The notes beneath the pieces were generated by a model, which did not search any database, had not been told where the DNA came from, and worked only from the letters and a program-made list of their open reading frames with translations. A stretch of DNA of 41,109 bases from Oscillospiraceae bacterium. GTDB taxonomy: Bacteria > Bacillota > Clostridia > Oscillospirales > Oscillospiraceae. This document shows positions 6,803 through 15,110 of this stretch, piece by piece (the first letter of the stretch is position 1; every line of letters begins with the position of its first letter). Position numbers and translations under genes: made by a program. The stretch covers positions 1 through 41,109 of the forward strand of contig CACYXE010000016.1 in the NCBI GenBank assembly GCA_902778275.1, read 5' to 3'.

Positions 6803-8281
6803 ATGGAACGCTGCAGCGGTGTGTTGATGCCCATGAGTTCTCTGCCCTCTCCCTACGGGATCGGCACCATGGGCAAGAGTGCCTATCATTTTGTTGACTT
6901 TCTCAAGGCGGCGGGACAGAAGTACTGGCAGATGCTGCCGCTCTGCCCTACCAGCCACGGGGACAGCCCTTATTCCGCCTTCTCCACCTTCGCGGGCAAT
7001 CCCTATTTCATCGACCTGGATCTGCTGATCAAGGATAAGCTGCTCCGGGCGAAGGATCTGGAGGGCATCGAGTGGGGAGAGGACCCCCAACAGGTGGACT
7101 ACGGCAGGATGTACGGCGCGCGCTACGTGGTGCTGCGCCGGGCCTTCGCGCGGGGCTGGGACGCGCTGGGCGGGGAGATCGCGGCCTTCCGGCGCGAAAA
7201 CGCCTGGGTGGAGAACTACGCCTTGTACATGGCCCTGAAGCAGCATTTTCAGATGCTCAGCTGGACCGAGTGGCCAGATGAGGAGATCCGCATGCACCGC
7301 CCGGCGGCTGTGGAGCGCTATAGCGCCCTGCTGCGCGGGGAGATGGACTTCCAGATCTTCGTGCAGTACCTGTTCTTCAAGCAGTGGGCCGCTCTGCGGG
7401 CCTACGCCCATGAGAAGGGCGTGGGCTTCATCGGCGACATCCCCATCTACGTGGCCCTCGACTCCGCCGATGTGTGGAGCGAGCCGCAGTTCTTCCAGTT
7501 GGATGAGAACAATGTGCCCAAGGAGGTGGCCGGGGTCCCGCCCGACGCTTTCACCGCCGACGGCCAGCTCTGGGGCAACCCCCTCTATGACTGGGACGCC
7601 ATGCGCGCCGACGGCTACGGGTGGTGGATCCGCCGCATCGACGGGGCGAAAAAGCTCTACGACGTGATCCGCATCGACCATTTCCGCGGCTTTGAGAGCT
7701 ATTGGTCGGTACCTTACGGAGAGAAGACGGCGATGAACGGCAAATGGAAGCCCGGTCCCGGCATGGACCTTGTGGGCGTGCTGACTTCCTGGTTCAGCGA
7801 CCTGAAATTCATCGCCGAGGACCTGGGTTATATCACGCCCGGCGTGCGCAAGCTGGTGGAGGATTCCGGCATGCCCGGTATGAAGATCATGCAGTTTGCC
7901 TTCGACGCCCACGACGATTCGGACTATCTGCCCCACAACTGCCAGGCCAACAGCGTCTGCTACATCGGCACCCACGACAACGACACGGTCATGGGCTGGC
8001 TGAAGGGCACGCGCCCGGTGGACCGGCGCTTTGCCACCCGCTATATGAACATCACCGCGGAAGAGGGCTGGTGCTGGGGCATGATCCGCGCGGGCATGGC
8101 CACGTCCTCCAGACTGTTCGTGGTGCAGATGCAGGATCTGCTGGAGCTGCCCGGCAGCTGCCGGATGAACGTCCCCGGCAGGCCGGAGGGCAACTGGCGC
8201 TGGCGCATGCTGCCCGGTGCGGACAGCAAGGAGCTGGCGAAAAAGCTCCGTCAGTATACGGAAACCTTCAGAAGAATATGA
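6803..8281 (+). CDS. malQ: 4-alpha-glucanotransferase (GH77, amylomaltase)
   Basis: A 492-residue cytosolic GH77 enzyme that moves alpha-1,4-glucan segments between maltodextrins. The family hallmarks are intact: GVLMPMSSLPSPYGIG at the N-terminus, the nucleophile Asp292 in IRIDHFRG, the acid/base Glu339 in IAEDLG, and Asp392 in GTHDNDT. The length is normal for the bacterial short form. The ATG at 6803 was chosen because the conserved region begins at once; an in-frame TTG at 6794 is an alternative and the ribosome site is weak either way. It follows the solute-binding protein gene by 48 bp and ends at a strong terminator. Confidence 0.96.
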   Translation: MERCSGVLMPMSSLPSPYGIGTMGKSAYHFVDFLKAAGQKYWQMLPLCPTSHGDSPYSAFSTFAGNPYFIDLDLLIKDKLLRAKDLEGIEWGEDPQQVDYGRMYGARYVVLRRAFARGWDALGGEIAAFRRENAWVENYALYMALKQHFQMLSWTEWPDEEIRMHRPAAVERYSALLRGEMDFQIFVQYLFFKQWAALRAYAHEKGVGFIGDIPIYVALDSADVWSEPQFFQLDENNVPKEVAGVPPDAFTADGQLWGNPLYDWDAMRADGYGWWIRRIDGAKKLYDVIRIDHFRGFESYWSVPYGEKTAMNGKWKPGPGMDLVGVLTSWFSDLKFIAEDLGYITPGVRKLVEDSGMPGMKIMQFAFDAHDDSDYLPHNCQANSVCYIGTHDNDTVMGWLKGTRPVDRRFATRYMNITAEEGWCWGMIRAGMATSSRLFVVQMQDLLELPGSCRMNVPGRPEGNWRWRMLPGADSKELAKKLRQYTETFRRI

Positions 8282-8284
8282 ACG

Positions 8285-8341
8285 TCAAACGACCGCAGCC
8301 ACTTGGCTGCGGTCGTTTGATATATTTTTTGATATTTTTTT
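8285..8341 (+). terminator. Strong intrinsic terminator after malQ
   Basis: A perfect 16-bp stem (8285-8300 with 8305-8320) with a 4-nt loop is followed by two T-rich runs. It begins 4 nt after the malQ stop. Confidence 0.9.
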
Positions 8342-8376
8342 CGCCGGAAGGCGGAAATGGAATGGAGCGAGTTTCT
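8338..8376. repeat. 39-bp direct repeat, copy 1
   Basis: This segment contains CGCCGGAAGGCGG followed by AAATGGAATGGAGCGAG. It matches 8455-8493 at 38 of 39 positions (one G/A change in the small hairpin). It sits at the end of the malQ terminator. Confidence 0.85.
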
Positions 8377-8454
8377 CTCCCTGCGTCTCTCGCGGGAAAG
8401 CCCAGCGGAGCGGGTTTGCCGCGAAAAAGGAAGAAGGAAGGAGCGGATATGCAA

Positions 8455-8493
8455 TTTTCGCCGAAAGGCGGAAATGGAATGGAGCGAGTTTCT
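8455..8493. repeat. 39-bp direct repeat, copy 2
   Basis: Second copy of the 39-bp repeat, 117 bp after copy 1 and 10 bp from the stop of the convergent pyrophosphatase gene. The 78 bp between the copies has no recognisable gene. No terminator for the pyrophosphatase gene is obvious, so the repeat hairpin may serve as part of its 3' end. Confidence 0.85.
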
Positions 8494-8503
8494 TCTGACG
8501 CCG

Positions 8504-10114
8504 TCAGCCCCACAGAGCCGTGAGCATGGGGATGATCTGCTTTTTGCGGGACATGACCTTTGGCAGGAACACATGCTTGTCCTTGGGCACCACGGTGAAG
8601 GCCTGCTGGATGACGTCGTCGCTGCCCACGTAGAACAGGTGCGAGCCCTCCAGCAGCACGTCGGTGATCATCAGGATGACCAGATCGTAGGCGTTTTCCT
8701 TCTTCTCCTGCTCCATGACGGCCATAAACTCGTCCTTGCGTTCCAGCAGACGCTCGGAATCCACGCTGGTGATCTGGCTGACGCCGATGTTCTGACCGGA
8801 GATGTGGAACTGCTTGTAGTCGGTCTTGAACAGTTCCTCGGCGCTCTTGCCGTCGGAGCTGCCGGCGGCAAACAGTTCCTTGCCCAGTTCGTCCAGGGAG
8901 ACGTTGGCGATGCGGCTGAGCCGCTCGGCCATGGTGATGTCCCGCTTGGTGCAGGTGGGGGACTTGAACATGACGGTGTCAGACAGGATGGCGCCGGCCA
9001 TAAGGCCCGCCATCTTGGGGGAGGGTACCACGCCGTTTTCCTGGTACATGGAGGCGATGATGGTGTTGGTGCTGCCCACCGGCTCGTTGCGCACATGGAT
9101 GGGCTGGCCGGTCTGGATATCCGCCAGGCGGTGGTGGTCGATGATCTCCAGGATGTCTACCTGCTCCAGACCGGGGACGGACTGGGAGATCTCGTTGTGA
9201 TCCACCAGAACCACCTGCTTGCGGCGGGGACGCAGCAAATGATAACGGGAGAGCGTGCCCACCACCTGCTCGTTCTCGTCCACGATCGGGTAGCTGCGGT
9301 AGCGGCTTTTGAGCATCTGCTCCTGCACGTCGTCCACATAGTCGCTCAGATGGAAATAGGTGATGTCCTTGCGCTGGCTGATCCGGGACACCGGCAGGGC
9401 CAGGTAGATCACCCGGGAGACGCGGCGGGCGCTGAGCGGCGTGGAAATGATACAGGTGTTCCTGGCCTCGGCCCACTCCGGCTTGACGTCCGCCCGGCAG
9501 ACGATCAGGCAGCGGACGCCGGCCTCAATGGCCCGGTCGATCAGCTCCGGCTGATCGCCGCAGACCAGGATGCTTTCAGGATTGATGAGGGCGGGATCCT
9601 CGTAGTTTTGCGGGATGGTGATGAACAGCTCACCGGAGACGCTGCTGGTCTCGGTGCTGTACTCGTTGACAAGGGTACCCTCCAGCACGCTGATCAGATT
9701 GAACAGCGGAACCTCCTGGATGCGGTTTTCATACATGGTCTGCATCTCATAGGCGGCCAGGTCCCCGGCGGAGAGCATGCCGTACAGATGCCCGTCGTCG
9801 TCCACGATGGGGACCACGTTCAGAGACTGGTCCCGCATGGTCTGCCAGGCCAGACTCATGGTGACGGACCAGTTGAAAGCGGGGGTTTGGTCATAGTCCA
9901 GGTCGTGGACCTGGGTGCGCATGTTCTTGATCCGGAGCGGCGCTTCCACCCCAAAATGATCCAGCAGGCGCTGGGTCTCGTCATTGACGCCGCCCAGGCG
10001 CACAGCCTTATATTCCCGATCGCCCAGGGCGTTGCGCAGATGCGCGTAGGCCATGGCGGATACGATGGCGTCGGTATCCGGGTTGCGGTGCCCGGTCACA
10101 TAGATTTCACCCAT
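8504..10114 (-). CDS. Manganese-dependent inorganic pyrophosphatase with CBS and DRTGG domains
   Basis: A 536-residue cytosolic family II pyrophosphatase of the regulated CBS type. The N-terminal DHH domain shows GHRNPDTDAI (His9, Asp13 and Asp15 as metal ligands). It is followed by a CBS motif, a DRTGG-like domain and a second CBS motif (about residues 70-300). The DHH domain then resumes with LVDHNE and EIIDHHR, and a DHHA2 domain ends in SRKKQIIPML. In this class CBS domains bind adenine nucleotides (AMP inhibits, ATP or Ap4A activates) and tune pyrophosphate hydrolysis. The start MGEIYV at 10114 follows GGGAGGG and lies behind a clear promoter. Domain order and length match the family. 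Confidence 0.93.
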   Translation of the reverse strand: MGEIYVTGHRNPDTDAIVSAMAYAHLRNALGDREYKAVRLGGVNDETQRLLDHFGVEAPLRIKNMRTQVHDLDYDQTPAFNWSVTMSLAWQTMRDQSLNVVPIVDDDGHLYGMLSAGDLAAYEMQTMYENRIQEVPLFNLISVLEGTLVNEYSTETSSVSGELFITIPQNYEDPALINPESILVCGDQPELIDRAIEAGVRCLIVCRADVKPEWAEARNTCIISTPLSARRVSRVIYLALPVSRISQRKDITYFHLSDYVDDVQEQMLKSRYRSYPIVDENEQVVGTLSRYHLLRPRRKQVVLVDHNEISQSVPGLEQVDILEIIDHHRLADIQTGQPIHVRNEPVGSTNTIIASMYQENGVVPSPKMAGLMAGAILSDTVMFKSPTCTKRDITMAERLSRIANVSLDELGKELFAAGSSDGKSAEELFKTDYKQFHISGQNIGVSQITSVDSERLLERKDEFMAVMEQEKKENAYDLVILMITDVLLEGSHLFYVGSDDVIQQAFTVVPKDKHVFLPKVMSRKKQIIPMLTALWG

Positions 10115-10147
10115 AGAAGAACCCTCCCGATTGGTAAGATCATAGCC

Positions 10148-10176
10148 ATTATACGAAACAAAAACAGGAATTGCAA
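10148..10176 (-). promoter_or_regulatory. Promoter for the pyrophosphatase gene
   Basis: TTGCAA (10171-10176) and TATAAT (10148-10153) on the minus strand are separated by 17 bp. Confidence 0.75.
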
Positions 10177-10223
10177 GCCGGGAATGAGAAAGAAAGGCCG
10201 GAAGCCGCTCACGCAATTGTGGC

Positions 10224-10252
10224 TTTTCAGAAAGGGCGGGATATGGTAAAAT
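10224..10252 (+). promoter_or_regulatory. Probable promoter for the M3 peptidase lipoprotein
   Basis: TTTTCA (10224-10229) and an extended -10 TGGTAAAAT (TAAAAT at 10247-10252) have a 17-bp spacer. It stands divergent to the pyrophosphatase promoter. Confidence 0.55.
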
Positions 10253-10286
10253 ATTGTTTATCAATGGCGCAACGGAGGATCAAGCC

Positions 10287-12023
10287 ATGAAACGTAAAGT
10301 GAGTGCCTTTTTCGCGCTGCTGCTGTCGCTGCTTTTGCTGTGCGGCTGCAGCGCGGCGGAAAATTGGATTTCGGAGCTGAGCAATGCCTTTCAAAATGAG
10401 GGCAGCAGCTCCCGGGAGGATATGCCGGTCTTCGATGAGATCCCCTATGAGCGCCCGGATGTGGACGGCCTGCAGCGGCGGGTGGAGGAGCTGGAAGAGG
10501 CCCTGAACGCGGGGAAGAAAATGAAGGATGTGACGGCTATCCTGGATGACTGCTACGCGGACTATTACCACTTCGTGACCATGTACAACCTGGCCTATAT
10601 CCGCAGCTGTCAGGACGTTGCCGATGCCTATTATGCCGACGAGTACGCCTGGTGCGACGAGCAGCTCTCCCTGGTGGGACAGATCGTGGAAGACATGTAT
10701 TACCTCTGCGGATTGTCGGACATGGCGCAGGAGCTGGAGAAGGAGTACTTCTGGGAGGGCTTTGCAGAGGAATACGGCGATGAAGGGGAAGCGGTCTATG
10801 ACGATGAGCTGATCGCCCTGTTTCAGGAGGAGAGCGTCCTGATGACCCATTACCGGACGCTGATGGCCAACCCCATGCTGGAAAACGACAGCGGGGAGGA
10901 AGATGAACTGTATGACCGCCTGCACCAGGAGGACGACCGCTATTTCGACACGTTGATGCGGTTCTATAAGCGATACAACGAGGAGGCTGCGTCGATCTTC
11001 ATCGAGCTGGTGAAGGTGCGCCAGCAGCAGGCCAAAAAGCTGGGCTTCGACAGCTATGAAGATATGGCCTACGCATATGTCTATGAGCGGGACTACAGCC
11101 CGGAGCAGGCGGAGGACTACCTGGAGGGAATCAAAACTTGGCTGGCCCCCCTGTACAAAGAGCTGGACGGGGGCTGGAGCCTGGACCCCAGCCGCCTGAC
11201 CGCGAACCGCCTTCAGCGGGCGCTGGGCGCAGGCGCGGAGCTGATGGGGGATATCGTCGCGGAGGCCTATGAATTCATGGACAGCTACGAGCTCTGGGAC
11301 GTGGAGGCCAGGTCCAACAAAGCGGAGACCTCCTTCCAGAACTATCTGGACGAGTATGACGCGCCGTTTTTGTTCCTGGCCGCCGACGGCGATGTGGAAG
11401 ATATGATGAATCTGTCCCACGAGTTCGGCCACTATGTGGACGCTTATGCCAACTACAACGCCAGCGAGAGTGTGGATATGTCGGAGACCTTCTCCCAGGC
11501 CATGGAATACCTGATGCCCTGCTATCTGGACGGCGTGCTCAGCGACACACAGCTGGAAGAGCTGTTTATGATCAAGATGCAGGACACGCTGGAGCTCTAT
11601 GTGCAGCAGGGCTCCTTCGCCGAATTTGAGCATATCGTGTACAACATGGATCCCGACGAGCTTTCCGCGGAATTCCTCAACGAACTGCATCTGCGGCTGA
11701 CCAAGGAGTACGGCTATTACGACGGCTACAACAGGGATTATTACGCCAAAAGCTGGATCGACATCTCCCACTTCTTCGACGCGCCCTTCTATATCATCGC
11801 CTACCCGGTGTCCAACGATATCGCCATGCAGATCTACGAGCTGGAGCAGCAGGAGAGCGGCGCGGGCCTGGAGAAATATCTGGAGATCCTGCCCCGGGAA
11901 TACGACGGCCTGATCGACACGGTCACCGCCGGCGGACTGGAGAGCCCCTTCACCTCCGGACGGCTGGAAAAGGTGGCCGGGGATCTGCGGGCGTGGCTGG
12001 CAGACGATGCCGCCGCCGCGTGA
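10287..12023 (+). CDS. Surface-anchored M3-family oligopeptidase lipoprotein
   Basis: A 578-residue zinc metallopeptidase of the M3 (oligoendopeptidase F/thimet) type. It carries a lipoprotein signal (MKRKVSAFFALLLSLLLLCGC), so it should act outside the membrane, unlike the usual cytosolic PepF. The N-half is an all-helical M3 N-domain rich in acidic residues. The catalytic HEFGH motif lies at residues 378-382 with a third ligand Glu400 (SETFSQ), the spacing typical of M3. A late SHFFDAPFYIIAYP region matches the substrate-closing segment of the family. The ATG at 10287 follows GGAGG. Likely role: trimming peptides at the cell surface for uptake. The downstream GyrI-like gene begins 14 bp later. 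Confidence 0.92.
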   Translation: MKRKVSAFFALLLSLLLLCGCSAAENWISELSNAFQNEGSSSREDMPVFDEIPYERPDVDGLQRRVEELEEALNAGKKMKDVTAILDDCYADYYHFVTMYNLAYIRSCQDVADAYYADEYAWCDEQLSLVGQIVEDMYYLCGLSDMAQELEKEYFWEGFAEEYGDEGEAVYDDELIALFQEESVLMTHYRTLMANPMLENDSGEEDELYDRLHQEDDRYFDTLMRFYKRYNEEAASIFIELVKVRQQQAKKLGFDSYEDMAYAYVYERDYSPEQAEDYLEGIKTWLAPLYKELDGGWSLDPSRLTANRLQRALGAGAELMGDIVAEAYEFMDSYELWDVEARSNKAETSFQNYLDEYDAPFLFLAADGDVEDMMNLSHEFGHYVDAYANYNASESVDMSETFSQAMEYLMPCYLDGVLSDTQLEELFMIKMQDTLELYVQQGSFAEFEHIVYNMDPDELSAEFLNELHLRLTKEYGYYDGYNRDYYAKSWIDISHFFDAPFYIIAYPVSNDIAMQIYELEQQESGAGLEKYLEILPREYDGLIDTVTAGGLESPFTSGRLEKVAGDLRAWLADDAAAA

Positions 12024-12037
12024 TAAGGAGAAAGAAC

Positions 12038-12670
12038 ATGGCGTTTGATTTCAAGAAAGAATACAAAGAGTTTTATCTGCCGAAGAACAAGCCGGAGATC
12101 ATCACCGTGCCGCCCATGAACTATGTGGCGGTGCGGGGACAGGGCGATCCCAACGAGGAGGGCGGCGCCTACAAGCAGGCGATCGCCATCCTGTATGCGG
12201 TGGCCTACACCCTGAAGATGAGCAAGCTGGGCGAGCACCGGATCGAGGGCTATTTTGATTTTGTGGTGCCGCCGCTGGAGGGCTTCTGGCGGCAGGAGGG
12301 CATCCCCGGTGTGGATTACGCCAACAAGGCCGCTTTTCACTGGATCTCCGTGCTCCGGCTGCCGGATTTCGTGACTGAGGCGGAACTGCGCTGGGCGGCG
12401 GATGAGGCGAAACGCAAAAAGGGCCTGAACTGTGCGGCGGCGGAGTACCTCACCGTAGACGAAGGGCTCTGTGTGCAGATGCTCCATGTGGGACCCTATG
12501 ACGACGAGCCCGCTTCCCTCGAGCGGATGGACGCCTTTGTCCGGGAGCAGGGCTGTGAAAACGATCTGAGCGGGACCAGGCTGCACCACGAGATCTACCT
12601 GAGCGACCCGCGGAAGACGGCGCCGGAAAAGCGGCGCACGGTGCTCCGGCATCCGATCCGCAGGGGGTGA
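12038..12670 (+). CDS. GyrI-like small-molecule-binding domain protein
   Basis: A 210-residue protein of the stand-alone GyrI-like/SOUL-fold group (COG4832 type). It begins MAFDFKKEYKEFYLPKNKPE, has IITVPPMNYVAVRGQGDPNE near residues 20-39 and ends with a HEIYLSDPRKTAPEKRRT segment typical of the family. No helix-turn-helix is present, so it is not an AraC/MerR regulator. Known relatives bind or hydrolyse hydrophobic or cyclopropanoid compounds, but the ligand here is unknown. AAGGAG precedes the ATG. It sits 14 bp after the M3 peptidase and 4 bp before a TfoX-like gene, suggesting one operon. Confidence 0.88.
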   Translation: MAFDFKKEYKEFYLPKNKPEIITVPPMNYVAVRGQGDPNEEGGAYKQAIAILYAVAYTLKMSKLGEHRIEGYFDFVVPPLEGFWRQEGIPGVDYANKAAFHWISVLRLPDFVTEAELRWAADEAKRKKGLNCAAAEYLTVDEGLCVQMLHVGPYDDEPASLERMDAFVREQGCENDLSGTRLHHEIYLSDPRKTAPEKRRTVLRHPIRRG

Positions 12671-12674
12671 GTAG

Positions 12675-12989
12675 ATGGCGTCGAGCAGAAACTATCTGGA
12701 TTTTGTTCTGGAACAACTGGCTGAGCTGGATGAGGTCAGCTGGCGGGCTATGATGGGGGAGTATCTTCTGTATTACCGCGGCAAGCTGATCGGCGGCGTC
12801 TATGATGACCGCTTCCTGGTCAAGCCCACGGCCTCAGCCCGGGCCATGCTGCCGGAGGCCGCCCGGGAGACCCCTTACGAGGGGGCGAAGGAAATGCTGC
12901 TGGTGGATCGGGTGGAGGACCGGGCCTTTCTGCGGGATCTGCTGGAGGCTATGTACCCGGAACTCCCGAAGCCGGGGAAGCGGAAATAA
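12675..12989 (+). CDS. TfoX N-terminal domain-like protein
   Basis: A 104-residue protein that matches the TfoX/Sxy N-terminal domain alone: an LEQLAELDEVSWRAMMGEYLLYY opening split by helices, then GKLIGGVYDDRFLVKPT and a TPYEGAKEMLLVD segment. In Proteobacteria the full TfoX activates competence genes. Isolated N-domains in Firmicutes are common and of unknown role, often next to GyrI-like genes as here. It starts 4 bp after the GyrI-like stop and is closed by a strong terminator. Confidence 0.85.
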   Translation: MASSRNYLDFVLEQLAELDEVSWRAMMGEYLLYYRGKLIGGVYDDRFLVKPTASARAMLPEAARETPYEGAKEMLLVDRVEDRAFLRDLLEAMYPELPKPGKRK

Positions 12990-13027
12990 AAAACACTCTT
13001 GGCGTTCAGGGCCAAGAGTGTTTTTTT
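12987..13027. terminator. Bidirectional terminator between convergent operons
   Basis: AAACACTCTTGGC (12991-13003) pairs with GCCAAGAGTGTTT (13011-13023). A T7 run lies on the plus side and an A-rich run on the other. It serves both the TfoX-like gene and the serine hydrolase gene. Confidence 0.9.
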
Positions 13028-13028
13028 G

Positions 13029-13793
13029 TCAGGAGCAGTGCTCATACAGCGCCAGCGCCAGTTCCCGGAGGGTCCGCTCCGCCTGGGGCACATCCGTGCG
13101 GTTGGAGGCAAAGCAGAGGACGAAGGGTTCTTTGGCAAAGACGATGCCCACGTCGTTGGTGATCCCGACGTCCTCGCCGGTCTTGTGGGCAACGACCGTG
13201 CCCCGGGGCAGATAGCCCGGGATCTTGTGCTTGATCTGCTGGCGGCACAGCAGCGCCTCCATCTCCTCGCTGGCGGCCGGGGAAACGAAGCGGCGCAGGG
13301 CGATCTGCTCCAGCAGCCATCCCATCTCCGCCGGGACGATGCGGTTTTCCAGCCCACGGGCGGAGGCCTCAATGTCAAAGAGAAAGCGCTCTATATGGCT
13401 TTGGGCAAGGCCGACGGTCTTGAACTGCTCGTTGAGAAAATCGATGCCCAGACGGCGGATCAGCAGATTGGTGGCGGAATTGTCCGACAGGGAGATCATC
13501 AGGCCGCAGAGGGTCCGGATATCCACGCTCAGCTCGCCGGTAAAGTACTGCAGCGCCCCGCAGGAGGGGAACTTGTCCTCCTCCCGGCAAAGGAGCTTTT
13601 CCGCAAAGTCGATCTCGCCCGCCTCCCGCAGCTTTATCAGCACCGCGTAGATGGGCAGCTTGATCACGCTGGCGGACTCGAACAGCTCGTTTTCCCGATG
13701 ACCCAGGCTCTCGCCGGTCCTCAGGTTTTTGTAATAGAATCCGATTTCACCGGGCAGCCCGGCAAGTCTTTCTGGGATCTCATCATATCGCAT
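13029..13793 (-). CDS. Class A beta-lactamase-related serine hydrolase
   Basis: A 254-residue PenP-type serine hydrolase. The three class A motifs are present: S42-V-I-K45, S103-D-N105 and K204-T-G206. There is no signal peptide or membrane span, so the protein appears cytoplasmic, unlike secreted resistance enzymes. The usual E166-x-x-x-N omega-loop is not clear; only a GLEN stretch (147-150) lies in that region. It is therefore more likely a housekeeping peptidase or esterase than an efficient beta-lactamase. The ATG at 13793 follows GAGGGG, 10 bp after the lysA stop, so it is co-transcribed with lysA and the ydjC-like gene. Confidence 0.85.
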   Translation of the reverse strand: MRYDEIPERLAGLPGEIGFYYKNLRTGESLGHRENELFESASVIKLPIYAVLIKLREAGEIDFAEKLLCREEDKFPSCGALQYFTGELSVDIRTLCGLMISLSDNSATNLLIRRLGIDFLNEQFKTVGLAQSHIERFLFDIEASARGLENRIVPAEMGWLLEQIALRRFVSPAASEEMEALLCRQQIKHKIPGYLPRGTVVAHKTGEDVGITNDVGIVFAKEPFVLCFASNRTDVPQAERTLRELALALYEHCS

Positions 13794-13803
13794 GGCGCAC
13801 CCC

Positions 13804-15099
13804 TCAGTTGTCCAGAGCGCAGAGATCGTCCAGGGTCTCCCGCCGCACGGCCACATAGCTGCTGTCTTTGGTGAGCATGACGATGGGCGGGCGGCCCAGG
13901 CGGTTATAGTTGGAGGCCATGGAATAGTTGTACGCGCCGGTGGTGCAGACCGCAATGTGGTCGCCCCGGCGGGTATCGTCCGGCAGCTTCACGGCGGGCT
14001 GAATGATGTCGCCGCTCTCGCAGCAGCGTCCGGCCAGGTCATAGACCGCGTAGAACATGGTGTCCCGATCCGCGTTGAGGACCGTATAGGGGGCCTTGTA
14101 CAGGCAGTAGCGGGGATTGTCGGTCATGCCGCCGTCCACGATGGCATAGCGCTTGTAGCCGGGGATGCGCTTGACGGTGCTGACGGTGTAGACGGTCATT
14201 CCGGCGTCGGCTACGATGCTGCGGCCCGGCTCCATCAGGAAGAAGGGCAGGGGCAGTCCGGCCTCCCCGGTGCGCTGCTTCAAATGCTCCGCCACATGGG
14301 CGATGCGCGCGGGGATGTCGATCTGCTTGTCGGTGTCCAGATAGCGCACGCCGTAGCCGCCGCCCACGTTCAGCACCCGGGTCACGTAGCCCAGCTTCTG
14401 CTGCAGCAGGGATATGAAGTCCACCATGATGTCGATGGTGTCCTCGAACACGGATTCGTCGAACACCTCGGAGCCCACATGGCAGTGCAGGCCCTGCACG
14501 TCCAGATGCTCCATGGTCAGCGCCTGATGGACGAAGGCAAAGCCCTGCCCGGTCTCCAGCGCCACGCCGAACTTCACGTCCACGGTGCCGGTGCTGATGG
14601 AGTGATAGGTGTGGGGGTCGATGCCCGGGGTGATGCGCAGCAGGACCTTCTGGACGACGCCCTGGCGCTCCGCCTCGATGTTCAGCTGCTGAAGCTCCGC
14701 CTCATTGTCCACGATGAACCAGCCCACGCCCTTGCTGACGCCGTAGCGGATATCCTCATCGGTCTTGGCGTCCCCGTGGTAATAGATCTTCTCCGGAGGG
14801 AAGCCCGCGCTGAGGGCGGTATGGATCTCGCCGGGGGACACGGCGTCCACGCCCATGCCCTCCTGGCCCACGATCCGATAGATCTGCTTGAAGGAAGCGG
14901 CCTTGCCCGCGTAAAGGGGCAGCGCCGCGTCGCCGAAGTTGTCCCGGAAGGCCTGGATATACATGCGGCAGTTGGCGCGGATTCGCTCCTCGTCCATCAG
15001 GTACAGGGGGGTGCCGAACTGGCGGGCCAGGGCGGGAACATTGTGCCCGGCAAAGGACAGGCTGCCGTCTTCATTTCTTTGAATGTTGTCTGAAAGCAT
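13804..15099 (-). CDS. lysA: Diaminopimelate decarboxylase
   Basis: A 431-residue PLP enzyme of fold III that makes lysine from meso-diaminopimelate, the last step of lysine synthesis. Visible motifs are the PLP lysine K66 in YAGKAAS, HCHVGSEV, the phosphate-binding NVGGGYGVRY, MEPGRSIVADAG, and the C-terminal catalytic CESGDII followed by GAYNYSMAS. Length and motif order are normal. AGGAGG precedes the ATG. It lies between a YdjC-like deacetylase gene (11 bp upstream) and a class A-type serine hydrolase gene (10 bp downstream), a tight three-gene operon. Confidence 0.96.
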   Translation of the reverse strand: MLSDNIQRNEDGSLSFAGHNVPALARQFGTPLYLMDEERIRANCRMYIQAFRDNFGDAALPLYAGKAASFKQIYRIVGQEGMGVDAVSPGEIHTALSAGFPPEKIYYHGDAKTDEDIRYGVSKGVGWFIVDNEAELQQLNIEAERQGVVQKVLLRITPGIDPHTYHSISTGTVDVKFGVALETGQGFAFVHQALTMEHLDVQGLHCHVGSEVFDESVFEDTIDIMVDFISLLQQKLGYVTRVLNVGGGYGVRYLDTDKQIDIPARIAHVAEHLKQRTGEAGLPLPFFLMEPGRSIVADAGMTVYTVSTVKRIPGYKRYAIVDGGMTDNPRYCLYKAPYTVLNADRDTMFYAVYDLAGRCCESGDIIQPAVKLPDDTRRGDHIAVCTTGAYNYSMASNYNRLGRPPIVMLTKDSSYVAVRRETLDDLCALDN

Positions 15100-15110
15100 G
15101 GGTTCCTCCT

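Noticed and set aside
2117-7975. Very long open antisense frames opposite the first lipoprotein, the second binding protein and malQ (over 700 and 800 codons)
   Set aside because: They mirror GC-rich codons of well-supported genes, have His/Gln/Val/Leu-rich low-complexity content and lack ribosome sites.
13029-13793. Clinical-type beta-lactamase resistance gene
   Set aside because: The motifs of the fold are present, but there is no signal peptide and no clear omega-loop glutamate; the gene sits in a lysA operon.
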